DNA from: Aliidiomarina soli
Lineage (GTDB): Bacteria; Pseudomonadota; Gammaproteobacteria; Enterobacterales; Alteromonadaceae
Direction: 5' to 3'
DNA length: 64,000 nucleotides
Assembly (NCBI RefSeq): GCF_003986975.1
Contig: NZ_PIPO01000007.1
Span: 101,890-165,889, forward strand
Part shown: piece by piece, positions 45,813 to 55,493 of the stretch
Layout of the letters: each line of letters starts with the position of its first letter
How positions within the stretch are numbered: the first letter of the stretch is position 1
Notes under the pieces: model-generated
Told to the model about the DNA's origin: nothing
The model's database searches: none
Seen by the model: only the letters and a program-made list of their open reading frames with translations
Position numbers and translations under genes: made by a program

Positions 45813-47951
45813 ATGCGTATTCTAACAACAACCATCGCCGTGGGCCTGAGTTCAGCCTTATTGGTTGCCGGGCTCTCACTTTCTCCGGTTGCCCAGGCGT
45901 TGCAGGCATCGCCGCAACAGGCAGAGCAAGGTGAGTTTTCGGCCTCGTTTAACAATACTGATATCAATGAGTTCATCCAGACCGTCAGTCGTAACCTGGA
46001 GAAGACCATTGTGGTTCATCCAGAGGTACGTGGGCGGATTAATGTTCGCAGCTACGATGTGCTGAACCGAACTCAGTACTATCAGTTCTTCCTCGATGTA
46101 CTTGAAGTCTACGGCTATGCCGTGGTTGAGTCTGACAATGGCACCTTGCGCGTGATCCGTGACCGTGATGCACGTAACACAGCACTGCCGGTGGTGGATG
46201 ACGATAGCCAGACCGGCGCAGCGATGATTACCCGGGTGGTCGCAGTAGAAAATGTGTCGGTACGTGAACTGGCGCCATTGCTACGCGGCCTCAACGACCA
46301 GTCAGGCGGCGGTAACGTGGTCAGCTATGACCCTTCGAATGTGATTATGATTACCGGCCGTGCGTCGGTGGTGAATCAGCTGGTTGAAATTATCCGCCGG
46401 GTAGACCGCGCTGGTGACCAGGACGTTGAACAAATTGAACTTGAACATGCATCGGCTGCGGAAATGGTGCGCATCGCCAGTGCCATATTTATTCCACAGA
46501 GTTCGGGCAATACACCTGAATTACTGGTCCCGCGGATTGTTGCCGATGAACGGACCAACAGCGTTCTGGTCAGTGGGGAACCCCGGGTACGAGCGCGGGT
46601 GGCACGGCTGATCCGCGAACTGGATTCTGAACTCGAGACAAGCGGTAATACGCGGGTATTCTATCTTCGCTATGCCAAAGCCGAAGACATGGTCGAGGTG
46701 CTGCGAGGCATGACCGATACCATGCTGGCCGAAGAAGAGCGGCAAAGCCAGGGGCAGGGTAACGGGGGCCAGCAACGCAGCGCCAACGCGGCACGCCGAC
46801 AGACCGGCAATGAAGTCAGTATCCAGGCGCATGAAAGTACCAACTCGCTGGTGGTAACCGCGCAACCGTCGATGATACGGGCGATTGAAGGGGTCGTGCG
46901 TCAGCTCGATATCCGCCGCGCTCAGGTCCTGGTTGAAGCGATTATTGTCGAAGTGTATGAAGGCGATGGGATTGATTTCGGTGTGCAGTGGGCCAGCGAC
47001 GAATTTGGCTTGATGCAGCATAATAACGGCAATCTGGTCCCTCTGGGACAGATAGGAGTCGCGGCAGAAGCGGCCCGAGACCAGCCAGGGACAGAGTTTG
47101 AACGGGTTGACCCGAATACCGGACAGGTCGTGACCACCCGTGAACCGGACCAACGTGGCGACTACTCACTGCTGGCGAACTTGTTAGGCCAGGCCAACGG
47201 GCTGATGTTCGGCACCGTGCAGGATGGCTGGGGGGCTGTGGTGCAGGCAGTGTCGACGAATACCAATTCAAATATTCTGTCGGCCCCCAGTATCACCACG
47301 CTGGATAATCAGGAAGCAAATTTCCTTGTCGGTCAGGATGTCCCAACGCTGACCGGATCAACGGCGGGGTCCAACAACGACAATCCGTTCCAAACCGTTG
47401 AACGGCAGGAAATCGGTATTCGGCTTCGGGTCACACCGCAGATCAATGAAGGCGATTCGGTGCAAATGGTTATCGAGCAAGAGGTCTCAAGTTTGGCCGG
47501 TGCCACCAGTGTGGATATCACTATCAACAAACGCGAGCTGTCGACCACAGTGCTGGCGCGTGATGGCGAAACCATTGTGCTGGGCGGACTGATCGATGAA
47601 GATGTCCAGGAAAGCTTATCCAAGGTGCCAATTTTAGGTGACATCCCGATCATCGGTCATTTGTTTAAATCGACCAGTGTCACCACCCGCAAGCGTAACC
47701 TGATGGTCTTTATTCGACCGACCATTATTCGCGATGACGCACGGATGGACCAGTTAAGCAGCCGTAAGTACAGCTATATTCGTGCGCAGCAACTTGAACA
47801 ACGCGAGCGCGGCCTGTCATTGCGCCAGAACAGTCGCATTCCGGTGTTACCGGAGTGGGCAGACCATAAACTGCTGCCGCCGGGCTTCGAACCATACGTT
47901 GAACCTGAAGCGAGTGAGGATGAATTGCCGCCACAGGATGACGGGGAGTAG
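45813..47951 (+). CDS. gspD: Type II secretion secretin GspD
   Basis: A 712-residue outer-membrane secretin. The signal peptide ends at about residue 29 (VAQALQA); N0 and three N domains follow (ASFNNTDINEFIQTVS, MITRVVAVENVSVRELAPLL), then the secretin domain with VPTLTGS and the conserved VPILGDIPIIGHLFKSTSV. The C-terminus has an S-domain-like acidic tail. A pilotin is not encoded nearby. Start at 45813 (MRILTTTIAV) with ACAGG upstream; a longer frame shadows gspC. Confidence 0.95.
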   Translation: MRILTTTIAVGLSSALLVAGLSLSPVAQALQASPQQAEQGEFSASFNNTDINEFIQTVSRNLEKTIVVHPEVRGRINVRSYDVLNRTQYYQFFLDVLEVYGYAVVESDNGTLRVIRDRDARNTALPVVDDDSQTGAAMITRVVAVENVSVRELAPLLRGLNDQSGGGNVVSYDPSNVIMITGRASVVNQLVEIIRRVDRAGDQDVEQIELEHASAAEMVRIASAIFIPQSSGNTPELLVPRIVADERTNSVLVSGEPRVRARVARLIRELDSELETSGNTRVFYLRYAKAEDMVEVLRGMTDTMLAEEERQSQGQGNGGQQRSANAARRQTGNEVSIQAHESTNSLVVTAQPSMIRAIEGVVRQLDIRRAQVLVEAIIVEVYEGDGIDFGVQWASDEFGLMQHNNGNLVPLGQIGVAAEAARDQPGTEFERVDPNTGQVVTTREPDQRGDYSLLANLLGQANGLMFGTVQDGWGAVVQAVSTNTNSNILSAPSITTLDNQEANFLVGQDVPTLTGSTAGSNNDNPFQTVERQEIGIRLRVTPQINEGDSVQMVIEQEVSSLAGATSVDITINKRELSTTVLARDGETIVLGGLIDEDVQESLSKVPILGDIPIIGHLFKSTSVTTRKRNLMVFIRPTIIRDDARMDQLSSRKYSYIRAQQLEQRERGLSLRQNSRIPVLPEWADHKLLPPGFEPYVEPEASEDELPPQDDGE

Positions 47952-47954
47952 CGC

Positions 47955-49442
47955 ATGAGTGACACGGCAACCCCTGTCTTTACCCGCTTGCCGTTTGCTT
48001 TTGCCAAGCGTAATGGGGTGGTACTGATGCAAGTGGATGATCAGTTGGTGGTGCATTGCCGACCAACGGTCACCCCGCATGCGCTGCATGAGGTGCGCCG
48101 TCTGCTGGGCCGGGCCTACCGCGTTGAACGCCATAACGAAGCCGAGTTTGAAGCCTTGCTGACGCGTGCTTACCAGCGCGATTCGTCAGAAGCAAAGCAG
48201 TTGATGGAAGACATAGGCAATGAAGTAAACCTGTTTTCGCTGGCCGATGAATTACCGCAAACAGAGGATCTGCTGGAAAGCGAAGACGATGCGCCGATTA
48301 TCAAGCTGATCAACGCCATGTTAAGTGAGGCGATCAAAGAAGGTGCGTCGGATATTCATATCGAAACCTTTGAAAAGGATTTGCTGATCCGTTTTCGGAT
48401 TGACGGCGTGTTGCGGGAGATCCTGCGGCCGAATCGTAAACTGGCATCGCTGCTGGTGTCGCGGATAAAAGTCATGGCGCAACTCGATATTGCCGAGAAG
48501 CGGCTACCGCAGGATGGTCGTATTTCGTTGTTAATTGCCGGACGAGCAGTGGATGTGCGGGTGTCGACCATGCCATCGAACCACGGCGAACGGGTGGTAC
48601 TGCGTTTGCTGGATAAGAACAACGCCCGTTTGCAACTGATTCAGCTGGGCATGACGGAAGCCAACCGCAGCATCTTTGCCGAACTGATTCACAAACCGCA
48701 TGGCATTATACTGGTCACCGGACCGACGGGCTCCGGGAAAAGTACCACCCTGTATGCCGGACTGAGTGAAATTAACTCGAAAGACCGCAATATACTGACG
48801 GTGGAAGATCCGATTGAGTATGCCATCGACGGGATTGGCCAGACGCAGGTGAACCCCCGCGTTGATATGACCTTTGCACGAGGGTTGCGGGCGATATTGC
48901 GGCAGGATCCGGATGTGGTCATGGTGGGTGAAATCCGCGATGCGGAAACCGCAAAAATTGGCGTCCAGGCGAGTTTGACCGGCCACCTGGTATTGTCCAC
49001 TCTGCATACCAATACCGCCTCCGGCGCGATTACCCGTCTTGAAGACATGGGCATCGAGCCGTTTCTGTTGTCATCCAGTCTGCTGGCTGTGTTGTCACAA
49101 CGTTTAGTGCGAACCCTTTGTAGTGAATGCCGTGAAGCCTACCAGCCTAATGCTGATGAGCGCGCACTGCTTGGCATCACAGAGCAGGACCCAACAAAGA
49201 TTTACCGCGCCGTAGGGTGCCCAGAGTGTAATCAGACCGGGTACCGCGGGCGTACCGGCATTCATGAAATGCTGGTGGTCGACGAAGTGATCCGTAGTCA
49301 TATTCACAATGGTCATGGTGAACAGGCGATAGAAAAGTATGCGCGAGCTAAATTCCCGGGCATCCGTCAGGATGGCTGCGATAAAGTGCTCGCTGGGATT
49401 ACAACACTGGAAGAAGTGTTGCGCGTAACCCGCGAGGAGTAA
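47955..49442 (+). CDS. gspE: Type II secretion ATPase GspE
   Basis: A 495-residue cytoplasmic AAA-type ATPase driving pseudopilus assembly. Walker A is GPTGSGKST with Lys262; the Asp box is [13 protein letters not shown], Walker B is [14 protein letters not shown] and the His box [16 protein letters not shown]. The zinc tetracysteine domain is C-x2-C...C-x2-C ([16 protein letters not shown]). The N-terminal about 100 residues bind GspL. Confidence 0.97.
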   Translation: MSDTATPVFTRLPFAFAKRNGVVLMQVDDQLVVHCRPTVTPHALHEVRRLLGRAYRVERHNEAEFEALLTRAYQRDSSEAKQLMEDIGNEVNLFSLADELPQTEDLLESEDDAPIIKLINAMLSEAIKEGASDIHIETFEKDLLIRFRIDGVLREILRPNRKLASLLVSRIKVMAQLDIAEKRLPQDGRISLLIAGRAVDVRVSTMPSNHGERVVLRLLDKNNARLQLIQLGMTEANRSIFAELIHKPHGIILVTGPTGSGKSTTLYAGLSEINSKDRNILTVEDPIEYAIDGIGQTQVNPRVDMTFARGLRAILRQDPDVVMVGEIRDAETAKIGVQASLTGHLVLSTLHTNTASGAITRLEDMGIEPFLLSSSLLAVLSQRLVRTLCSECREAYQPNADERALLGITEQDPTKIYRAVGCPECNQTGYRGRTGIHEMLVVDEVIRSHIHNGHGEQAIEKYARAKFPGIRQDGCDKVLAGITTLEEVLRVTREE

Positions 49443-49445
49443 GCC

Positions 49446-50666
49446 ATGGCAGCATATGAATATCAGGCCATGGATGCCAGGGGGCGACGTAAAAAAGGGG
49501 TGCTTGAAGGGGACAACGAGCGCCAGATACGCCAGCAGCTGCGTGAAAAAGGGCTGATCCCGCTATCCGTTGAGGAAGCAGCCGGTAAGGACAAGGGACC
49601 CTCCTCTGGTAGCCGCTTATTTCAGGGCCGGGTCAGTGTCTCGGATCTGGCGTTAATCTCACGCCAGCTTTCTACCCTGGTAGCGTCGGGTTTACCGTTG
49701 GAACAATGCCTTTTAGCAGTTGCAGAACAGACCGATAAACCACGTTTGCAGAAAATGCTGATGTCGGTGCGCAGCAAAGTGGTTGAAGGCTACACCCTGG
49801 CTGAAGGTATGCGCGATTTTCCGCAAATTTTCGATGACCTGTATTGCGCGATGGTCGCGGCGGGTGAAAAGTCCGGTCATCTTGACGAAGTCCTCGACCG
49901 ACTGGCCGATTATACGGAACAACGTCAACAAACCCGCAGTCAAATTCAGCAGGCTTCGGTTTATCCAGCGGTGCTGACACTGGTGGCGGTGGCAGTGATT
50001 ATCTTCCTGCTCGCATCGGTGGTGCCGGAAATCGTCAGTCAGTTTGCTGATCAAGGTCAACAATTGCCGGGCGTTACCTTATTTTTGATTGCACTGAGTG
50101 ACTTTGTGCGTGATTACGGGCTCTTCCTTGGCCTCTTTATTGTAGTGCTGCTAGTCGCCTTTAAGCGGATGATGAACAAAGCCTCATTTCGCTACAAAGT
50201 GCATCGTAAATTGCTTTATATGCCCTTTGTCGGGCGTATTATCGGGGGTGTTAATACCGCGCGTTTCGCGCGAACTCTGAGTATTCTGACCGCCTCTGCA
50301 GTTCCCTTACTGGAGAGTCTGAAAATTACCGCCTCGGTAATGAGCAATATGCGGATGCGCGAAGTGGTCGACGAGGCCTGTGACCGGGTCCGTGAAGGCA
50401 GTAGTTTAAGGGCGGCGCTGGCGGACAGTAAGCTATTTCCACCGATGATGCTGCATATGATAGCGTCGGGTGAAAAAAGTGGTGAACTGGAGCAGATGCT
50501 GAGACGTTGTGCAGACAATCAGGACAATGAGTTTTCCAATATGGTTAACGTCAGCCTGAAAATTTTCGAACCGGCGCTTATCATTACCATGGCGGGCATC
50601 GTGTTATTTATTGTACTGGCCATTATCCAACCGATTATGGCGCTTAACCAACAGGTAGGACTTTAA
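49446..50666 (+). CDS. gspF: Type II secretion platform protein GspF
   Basis: A 406-residue polytopic inner-membrane protein. AAYEYQAMDARGRRKKGVLE starts the cytoplasmic domain; helices lie near 170-190, 220-240 and 375-400, with two homologous helical domains (LPLEQCLLAV...MVAAGEKSGHLDEVLDRL and VPLLESLKIT...MIASGEKSGELEQML in register). It is the platform that couples GspE to the pseudopilus. Confidence 0.96.
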   Translation: MAAYEYQAMDARGRRKKGVLEGDNERQIRQQLREKGLIPLSVEEAAGKDKGPSSGSRLFQGRVSVSDLALISRQLSTLVASGLPLEQCLLAVAEQTDKPRLQKMLMSVRSKVVEGYTLAEGMRDFPQIFDDLYCAMVAAGEKSGHLDEVLDRLADYTEQRQQTRSQIQQASVYPAVLTLVAVAVIIFLLASVVPEIVSQFADQGQQLPGVTLFLIALSDFVRDYGLFLGLFIVVLLVAFKRMMNKASFRYKVHRKLLYMPFVGRIIGGVNTARFARTLSILTASAVPLLESLKITASVMSNMRMREVVDEACDRVREGSSLRAALADSKLFPPMMLHMIASGEKSGELEQMLRRCADNQDNEFSNMVNVSLKIFEPALIITMAGIVLFIVLAIIQPIMALNQQVGL

Positions 50667-50669
50667 AAA

Positions 50670-51101
50670 ATGAAAACTGTGAAGCAAGGTGGTTTTTCAC
50701 TACTTGAATTGATGGTGGTACTGGTAATTCTGGGTATTCTTGCCAGTCTGGTGGTACCAAACGTAATGGGTAGCCGCGACGATGGGGAACGGCAAAAAGT
50801 GATTTCTGACATTGTTGCACTGGAAAATGCGATCGACATGTACCGGCTCGACAATGGCGTTTACCCCTCGACCGAGCAAGGGCTGGAGGCGCTGGTATAT
50901 GAACCACGCATTGAGCCACAGCCGCGTCGTTATCGCGAAGGCGGTTATATTCGGCGTTTGCCGGCAGATCCCTGGGGCAATGAATACCAGTTGTTAAACC
51001 CGGGTGAACATGGGCGGTACGATATCTTCTCGTATGGTCCGGACGGACAGCCCGGTACCGACGACGATATGGGTAACTGGAACCTGCAGGATTATCAGTA
51101 A
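50670..51101 (+). CDS. gspG: Major pseudopilin GspG
   Basis: A 143-residue prepilin. Prepilin peptidase would cut before Phe in KQGG/FSLLELMVVLVILG, with Glu at +5. The globular part has the family ending with the calcium loop (YDIFSYGPDGQPGTDDDMGN). It forms the shaft of the pseudopilus. Prepilin peptidase GspO/PilD is not in the window. Confidence 0.97.
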   Translation: MKTVKQGGFSLLELMVVLVILGILASLVVPNVMGSRDDGERQKVISDIVALENAIDMYRLDNGVYPSTEQGLEALVYEPRIEPQPRRYREGGYIRRLPADPWGNEYQLLNPGEHGRYDIFSYGPDGQPGTDDDMGNWNLQDYQ

Positions 51102-51106
51102 GCACT

Positions 51107-51709
51107 ATGCGTACTTGTCCGTTGTCCGCGTTGGAGTCCGGAGGTCAGAATTGCAACAGAGGATCAGCGCAGCGGGGTTTTACCCTGCTCGAAATTCTTA
51201 TCGTTGCTTTCATCCTGGCCCTGATTGCGGGGACGGCTGTAGTTAATATCACGCCGCGGGGGGACCGCGACGATGCGCAGACGGCGGCAGTGGTATTTAA
51301 AGAAAAGCTTGGCCATGCGCGGCAAATGGCGCTCATTCGTAACTGGGTGATCGGGGTCGACATTGAGGAGCATAGCTATGCTTTTTATTACTGGCAGCAG
51401 GGACGTTGGCAGGCGCTGCCCGACCCGGCTTTACGACGCGTCGAACTGACCGATTTACAACTTGACTTAAACCTCGGTGATTTCGCGCTGCTCGATAATA
51501 TTATTGATGGTGACCGCTCAGCAGTATTTCGTAGCGAAGCGACGGAACGGGACGACGATGAAGCACCAGTGCAGCCGCGACTGCTGATTTTTGAAAGTAC
51601 CGACTTTGTTCCTTTCGTGGTGGAATTTCGCCATCTTCTGAATGGAGCAGCCTATTTTGTCAATGGCAACGATGGCCTGCACTTACGGGTGGAGGAGATG
51701 GAGCCATGA
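51107..51709 (+). CDS. gspH: Minor pseudopilin GspH
   Basis: A 200-residue minor pseudopilin. The cleavage site is QRG/FTLLEILIVAFILAL with Glu at +5. The leader before it is unusually long (23 residues) if the ATG at 51107 is used; a GGAGGT at about 51140 has no in-frame ATG or GTG after it. The rest is a GspH beta fold. Its stop overlaps gspI by 4 bases. Confidence 0.9.
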   Translation: MRTCPLSALESGGQNCNRGSAQRGFTLLEILIVAFILALIAGTAVVNITPRGDRDDAQTAAVVFKEKLGHARQMALIRNWVIGVDIEEHSYAFYYWQQGRWQALPDPALRRVELTDLQLDLNLGDFALLDNIIDGDRSAVFRSEATERDDDEAPVQPRLLIFESTDFVPFVVEFRHLLNGAAYFVNGNDGLHLRVEEMEP

Positions 51710-52074
51710 GAGGCAAAACCAGCGCTGGGTTTACTCTGATTGAAGTGATGCTGGCATTGAGCATTTTTACCCTGGCGGCTCTCGCTGCATTGCAGGTTGC
51801 CAGTGGACATATCCGTAATATATCCCTCATCGAGGAACACACGCTGGCGACCATGGTCGCCTCGAACCGTCTTGCTGAACTGCACAGCCTGCAGCAGTGG
51901 CCACCGCAGAATGGCGCCAGTGGACAGGTGGAGATGGCTGGGCGTAACTGGTTTTGGGAGCAACAGGTGGTGGAAACCGTCACTGACGGACTGCGTGAAG
52001 TCACCATTATTGTGCGCACCGAGGAAGACGGTGATGAGTCAGCGAGCCTGAGCGGCTATCTGGGGCGTCGCTGA
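51706..52074 (+). CDS. gspI: Minor pseudopilin GspI
   Basis: A 122-residue minor pseudopilin with cleavage at SAG/FTLIEVMLALSIFTLAA. HTLATMVASNRLAEL and the WFWEQQVVET strand fit GspI. With GspJ and GspK it forms the tip of the pseudopilus. ATGA overlap upstream, and its stop shares a base with the gspJ start. Confidence 0.93.
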   Translation: MRGKTSAGFTLIEVMLALSIFTLAALAALQVASGHIRNISLIEEHTLATMVASNRLAELHSLQQWPPQNGASGQVEMAGRNWFWEQQVVETVTDGLREVTIIVRTEEDGDESASLSGYLGRR

Positions 52075-52727
52075 TGAGCAAAAAATTAAATGGATTCACC
52101 CTGGTTGAGCTGATGCTGGCAATGTTTATATTTGCCTTGATCGGTCTCGCCAGCAGTGTCGTTCTGAATCAGATGCTAAGCAGTGATGCACGCGCCACAG
52201 AGCGGCGGGAAGAGCTGGAGCAACTGCAATTCAGCCTGCTATTGCTGGAGCGTGATGTGCGTCAGATGGTGATGCGGCCGGTGCGTCAGGTGCCAGCCGA
52301 GCAGCGTAACATTTATTTGTTTAGTGATGGTCGCTACACCGATTCAGATGCTGATGGCCTGGCCTTTGTCCGTGCGGGTTGGAGTAACCCGGATGCGATG
52401 CTGCCGCGGTCGATGTTGCAACCTGTGGTTTACCGCCTGTGGGACGGCGTTTTACAGCGACTCAGCCACAGTTATGTCGATGATGTCAGTGCTGAACCGG
52501 CGATTCAGAATCTGCTCCATAATGTGACTGATTTTCGTGTTGAATTTATTGCCAACGGCGAACGGCGGGAAGAATGGAATGTCGCAAGCCGGTTGCCGGA
52601 CGTGGTGATTATTAGCTTGCAAACCGATAGCTATGGCCGCATCGAGCGCTGGTTACTGACCAGCGGTGAGGGGCCGCTGGGTGCAGCAGATGAGCAGGGC
52701 AATCCTCAGGGCGGGGGCCTACAGTGA
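52074..52727 (+). CDS. gspJ: Minor pseudopilin GspJ
   Basis: A 217-residue minor pseudopilin with cleavage at LNG/FTLVELMLAMFIFALIG. The family middle LLERDVRQMVMRPVR and the following long beta domain with WSNPDAMLPRSMLQPVVYRL are present. It overlaps gspK by 4 bases. Confidence 0.94.
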   Translation: MSKKLNGFTLVELMLAMFIFALIGLASSVVLNQMLSSDARATERREELEQLQFSLLLLERDVRQMVMRPVRQVPAEQRNIYLFSDGRYTDSDADGLAFVRAGWSNPDAMLPRSMLQPVVYRLWDGVLQRLSHSYVDDVSAEPAIQNLLHNVTDFRVEFIANGERREEWNVASRLPDVVIISLQTDSYGRIERWLLTSGEGPLGAADEQGNPQGGGLQ

Positions 52728-53728
52728 ACCATTCAGGGAAACAGCAGGGCGTCGCTTTGATTACCGTGCTATTGGTGGTTGCTTTGGTCACGGTCATAGC
52801 GGTCGGCATGAGCGGGCGCCTGCAAAGCCAGGTGACCAGGGCCCATTCAATGGAACAGGCGGAGCAGGGATACTGGCACTGGCTGAGCGCTGAAGAGCTG
52901 GTGCGGCAGCTCCTGCATGTTGAATTGGAAAATGACGGTTACGCCCATGGCGGACAGAGTTGGGCCGAAGAGCAGGGGCCGTATCCGGTCGCCGGCGGGC
53001 TAATTGGCGGGACAATACGTGATTTACACAGCTGCTTTAATTTGAATGCACTGTACCCGGGCGCTGAGGGCGATGGCAATGACACTGCCAGCCTCGCGCT
53101 AGAGCAGTATCAGGCGTTATTGAGGGCGCTGGAGTTTGATGATTTTACCGTCGAGCAGCTGAGTGCGACCCTGCTTGACTGGCTAGACGACGACACCGTA
53201 CTGATTAATCAGTATGGTGCTGAAGATGCTGATTATGAGTCGATGCCGCAGCCGTACCAGGCGGCGAATGGGTTGATGAGCCATGTTTCGGAAACGCGGC
53301 AGATTATTGGTTACACGCAGGAAGTTTACCAGCGCATCCGTCCCTATGTCTGCGTGATTCCGCAAAGCTCGACATTGGCATTTAATATCAACACTATGGA
53401 TGAAACCAAGGCAGAACTACTCAGCGCTATCTTTTTCGGTGAACTGAGCGTTGATGAGGCCAGTCGCCTGCTCGCGAGCTGGCCCGAAACTGGGTATGAA
53501 GACGTCGCTGAGATCATGGAGCTGGCAGAGCTGCAAGGTATTATTCCGGAGGGCGAAGAGGACCTGCCAGCCGGTGATTCATTGACCGTTGCCAGTGAGT
53601 ATTTTGAATTGAGAGCGGCAATCAGGTTCGGCGAGACAGAATTTTTTGCGACCTCCATTGTGCAGGCGCGCGGAGGCGAGGTTCGGATCTTGCACCGTTC
53701 AAGAAGAGGATATGACTGGGATGACTAA
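52724..53728 (+). CDS. gspK: Minor pseudopilin GspK
   Basis: A 334-residue tip pseudopilin starting at a GTG. The prepilin site is KQQG/VALITVLLVVALVTVIA; as usual for GspK there is no Glu at +5. The large alpha-helical insert (DFTVEQLSATLLDWLDDDTV...) and LHSCFNLNAL are family marks. Its last 8 bases contain the gspL start. Confidence 0.94.
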   Translation: MNHSGKQQGVALITVLLVVALVTVIAVGMSGRLQSQVTRAHSMEQAEQGYWHWLSAEELVRQLLHVELENDGYAHGGQSWAEEQGPYPVAGGLIGGTIRDLHSCFNLNALYPGAEGDGNDTASLALEQYQALLRALEFDDFTVEQLSATLLDWLDDDTVLINQYGAEDADYESMPQPYQAANGLMSHVSETRQIIGYTQEVYQRIRPYVCVIPQSSTLAFNINTMDETKAELLSAIFFGELSVDEASRLLASWPETGYEDVAEIMELAELQGIIPEGEEDLPAGDSLTVASEYFELRAAIRFGETEFFATSIVQARGGEVRILHRSRRGYDWDD

Positions 53729-54965
53729 GCAGCTGATTATACGCCTGCCCGGACAAGCTGACGGCAGTATTCCCTGGCTTTGGTGGCAGGATGCAGCGGA
53801 TGGAAAAACGGCGCAGACCCTGGAGCAGGGCGTTCTGGATCACTCTGGGCAATTGCATGAACTGGCAGGCCAGGCGGCTGATGCGCAGTTAACTGTGCTG
53901 GTGAGCAGTACCGAAGTTGGCTTTCATCAACTCGAGTTGCCGCCGGGCTCCCGTCGCCATTTAGCGCAGGTAGTACCTTACGCGCTGGAAGAGGAACTGG
54001 CACAGGATATCAGCGAACTGCATTTCGCCTGGCAATTGCCGACTGATAAGCAGGAGCATTTGCCGGTGGTGGTGGTCGCCAAGGCACAGGTCGCGACCTG
54101 GCGTGACTGGCTGGATAACGCCGGCCTGACTTATAAGGCTTTGATCCCGGATTTATTTATCCTGCCTGTGGTAGCTGACGAATGGTCAGCAATGGAGCTG
54201 GATCATGATATTGTAGTGCGCCACCAGACCTGGCGCGGATTTGCCATTGAGCAAACCTTATTTGCCGAACTCTCAGGTTTGTTTAGCGACGCCTTACCTC
54301 CGCCGCAGCGCATTCGTTGCTGGGGTCAGGTTGAGTGGCCGCAGGCACCGGCGCAGTTGGTACAGGCCGAGACGGCAGACGAGTCCGCGCAGGAGCCAGC
54401 TCTGGCCCTGGCTCGTCACCTTGATCAGCGTAACAGCAAAGCAATTAACCTGCTGCAAGGGGAGTTCGCGCTCAAACGCAAGCGTAGAACCAGCCTTGGT
54501 ATCTGGCGTTGGCCAGCGGTGGCGGCAGGGGTCCTGCTGGCGTTGCTATTGGTCGATCGCAGCAGCTACTTGTGGCAGCTGAATCAGCAACAGCAGCAAT
54601 TGGCCGCGGCGACCGAGCAGCGCTATCGCGATACCTTTCCTGAGGAATCGCGGGTGGTAAACGTGCGGGCTCAATTGGGTCAGCATCTGAGCCGCTTGCA
54701 GGGCGGAGGTCAGGGCAGCCAGTTGTTAGCGCTGTTGCAGCAGCTTACCCCAGCGTTTACGGCCACTGAACTGGATATAAGCCTGCTGCAGTTTGATTCT
54801 GGACGCAGCGAATTGCGCATTCAAGCGTCAGCAGAGGATTTCATGACCTTTGAACGTTTTATTCAACTCGCGCGCGAGCAGGAACTGGAAGTCGAACAAG
54901 GCCAACTGAATAGTCGTGGTGGGCGTATCGCCGGAACCATGGTAGTCCGCGTTCAGGGAGGATAA
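53721..54965 (+). CDS. gspL: Type II secretion protein GspL
   Basis: A 414-residue inner-membrane protein: a cytoplasmic actin-like domain (about 1-250) that recruits GspE, a membrane helix at about 258-275 (WPAVAAGVLLALLLV) and a periplasmic ferredoxin-like part. LPPGSRRHLAQVVPYALEEE is the family signature. ATG at 53721 is chosen for spacing to AGAGGA; an ATG three codons earlier is too close to it. The overlap ATGACTAA couples it to gspK. Confidence 0.92.
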   Translation: MTKQLIIRLPGQADGSIPWLWWQDAADGKTAQTLEQGVLDHSGQLHELAGQAADAQLTVLVSSTEVGFHQLELPPGSRRHLAQVVPYALEEELAQDISELHFAWQLPTDKQEHLPVVVVAKAQVATWRDWLDNAGLTYKALIPDLFILPVVADEWSAMELDHDIVVRHQTWRGFAIEQTLFAELSGLFSDALPPPQRIRCWGQVEWPQAPAQLVQAETADESAQEPALALARHLDQRNSKAINLLQGEFALKRKRRTSLGIWRWPAVAAGVLLALLLVDRSSYLWQLNQQQQQLAAATEQRYRDTFPEESRVVNVRAQLGQHLSRLQGGGQGSQLLALLQQLTPAFTATELDISLLQFDSGRSELRIQASAEDFMTFERFIQLAREQELEVEQGQLNSRGGRIAGTMVVRVQGG

Positions 54966-55493
54966 ATGGATCAATTCAAGCAGTACAAACAGCAGGCCCG
55001 ATTGTGGTGGCAGAAACGTGAGCCACGGGAACGGCAGTTGCTGGTCGTGTTAGCCGCATTGTTGGTTATTTTTATATTTTGGTACGGCCTTTGGCAGCCG
55101 CTGCAAAGCAATATAGTTCGGGCCGAAAACCGCCTGGCGACGCAACAGGAAACTTTGCGTTGGGTCGAAGAGAATGCGGCCCGGGTTGAGCAACTGCGTC
55201 AGCAATCAGGGTCGCAGGCCACCACGTCAGCGGAGCAACCGGTGCGCAGCGGCGAGCTTAACGCCTTTATTAGCCGTACCAGCACTGAATTTAATTTACA
55301 GGTGTCGCGCTTGCAGCCACAGAGCGATTCGTTGCTAGTGGTTTTTAATGACGCTGACTTTGATCAGCTCCTACGCTTTATCGCCGAGCTGGAATCTCGT
55401 GCAGTGCAGGTGAATGCGGTCGATATTGCCGAAGGTGATGAACCAGGGATGGTCCGGGTTCGTCGACTGGAAGTCAGGGCGGAGGCCGAATGA
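54966..55493 (+). CDS. gspM: Type II secretion protein GspM
   Basis: A 175-residue protein with one N-terminal membrane helix (about 25-42: LLVVLAALLVIFIFWYGLW), a coiled coil (50-80) and a periplasmic ferredoxin-like domain (FISRTSTEFNLQVSRLQPQS, LLRFIAELESRAVQV). It pairs with GspL in the platform. It begins one base after the gspL stop. Confidence 0.93.
   Translation: MDQFKQYKQQARLWWQKREPRERQLLVVLAALLVIFIFWYGLWQPLQSNIVRAENRLATQQETLRWVEENAARVEQLRQQSGSQATTSAEQPVRSGELNAFISRTSTEFNLQVSRLQPQSDSLLVVFNDADFDQLLRFIAELESRAVQVNAVDIAEGDEPGMVRVRRLEVRAEAE

Noticed and set aside
46521..47153. 210-codon minus-strand frame inside gspD
   Set aside because: It mirrors conserved secretin codons; no family resemblance or ribosome-binding site.
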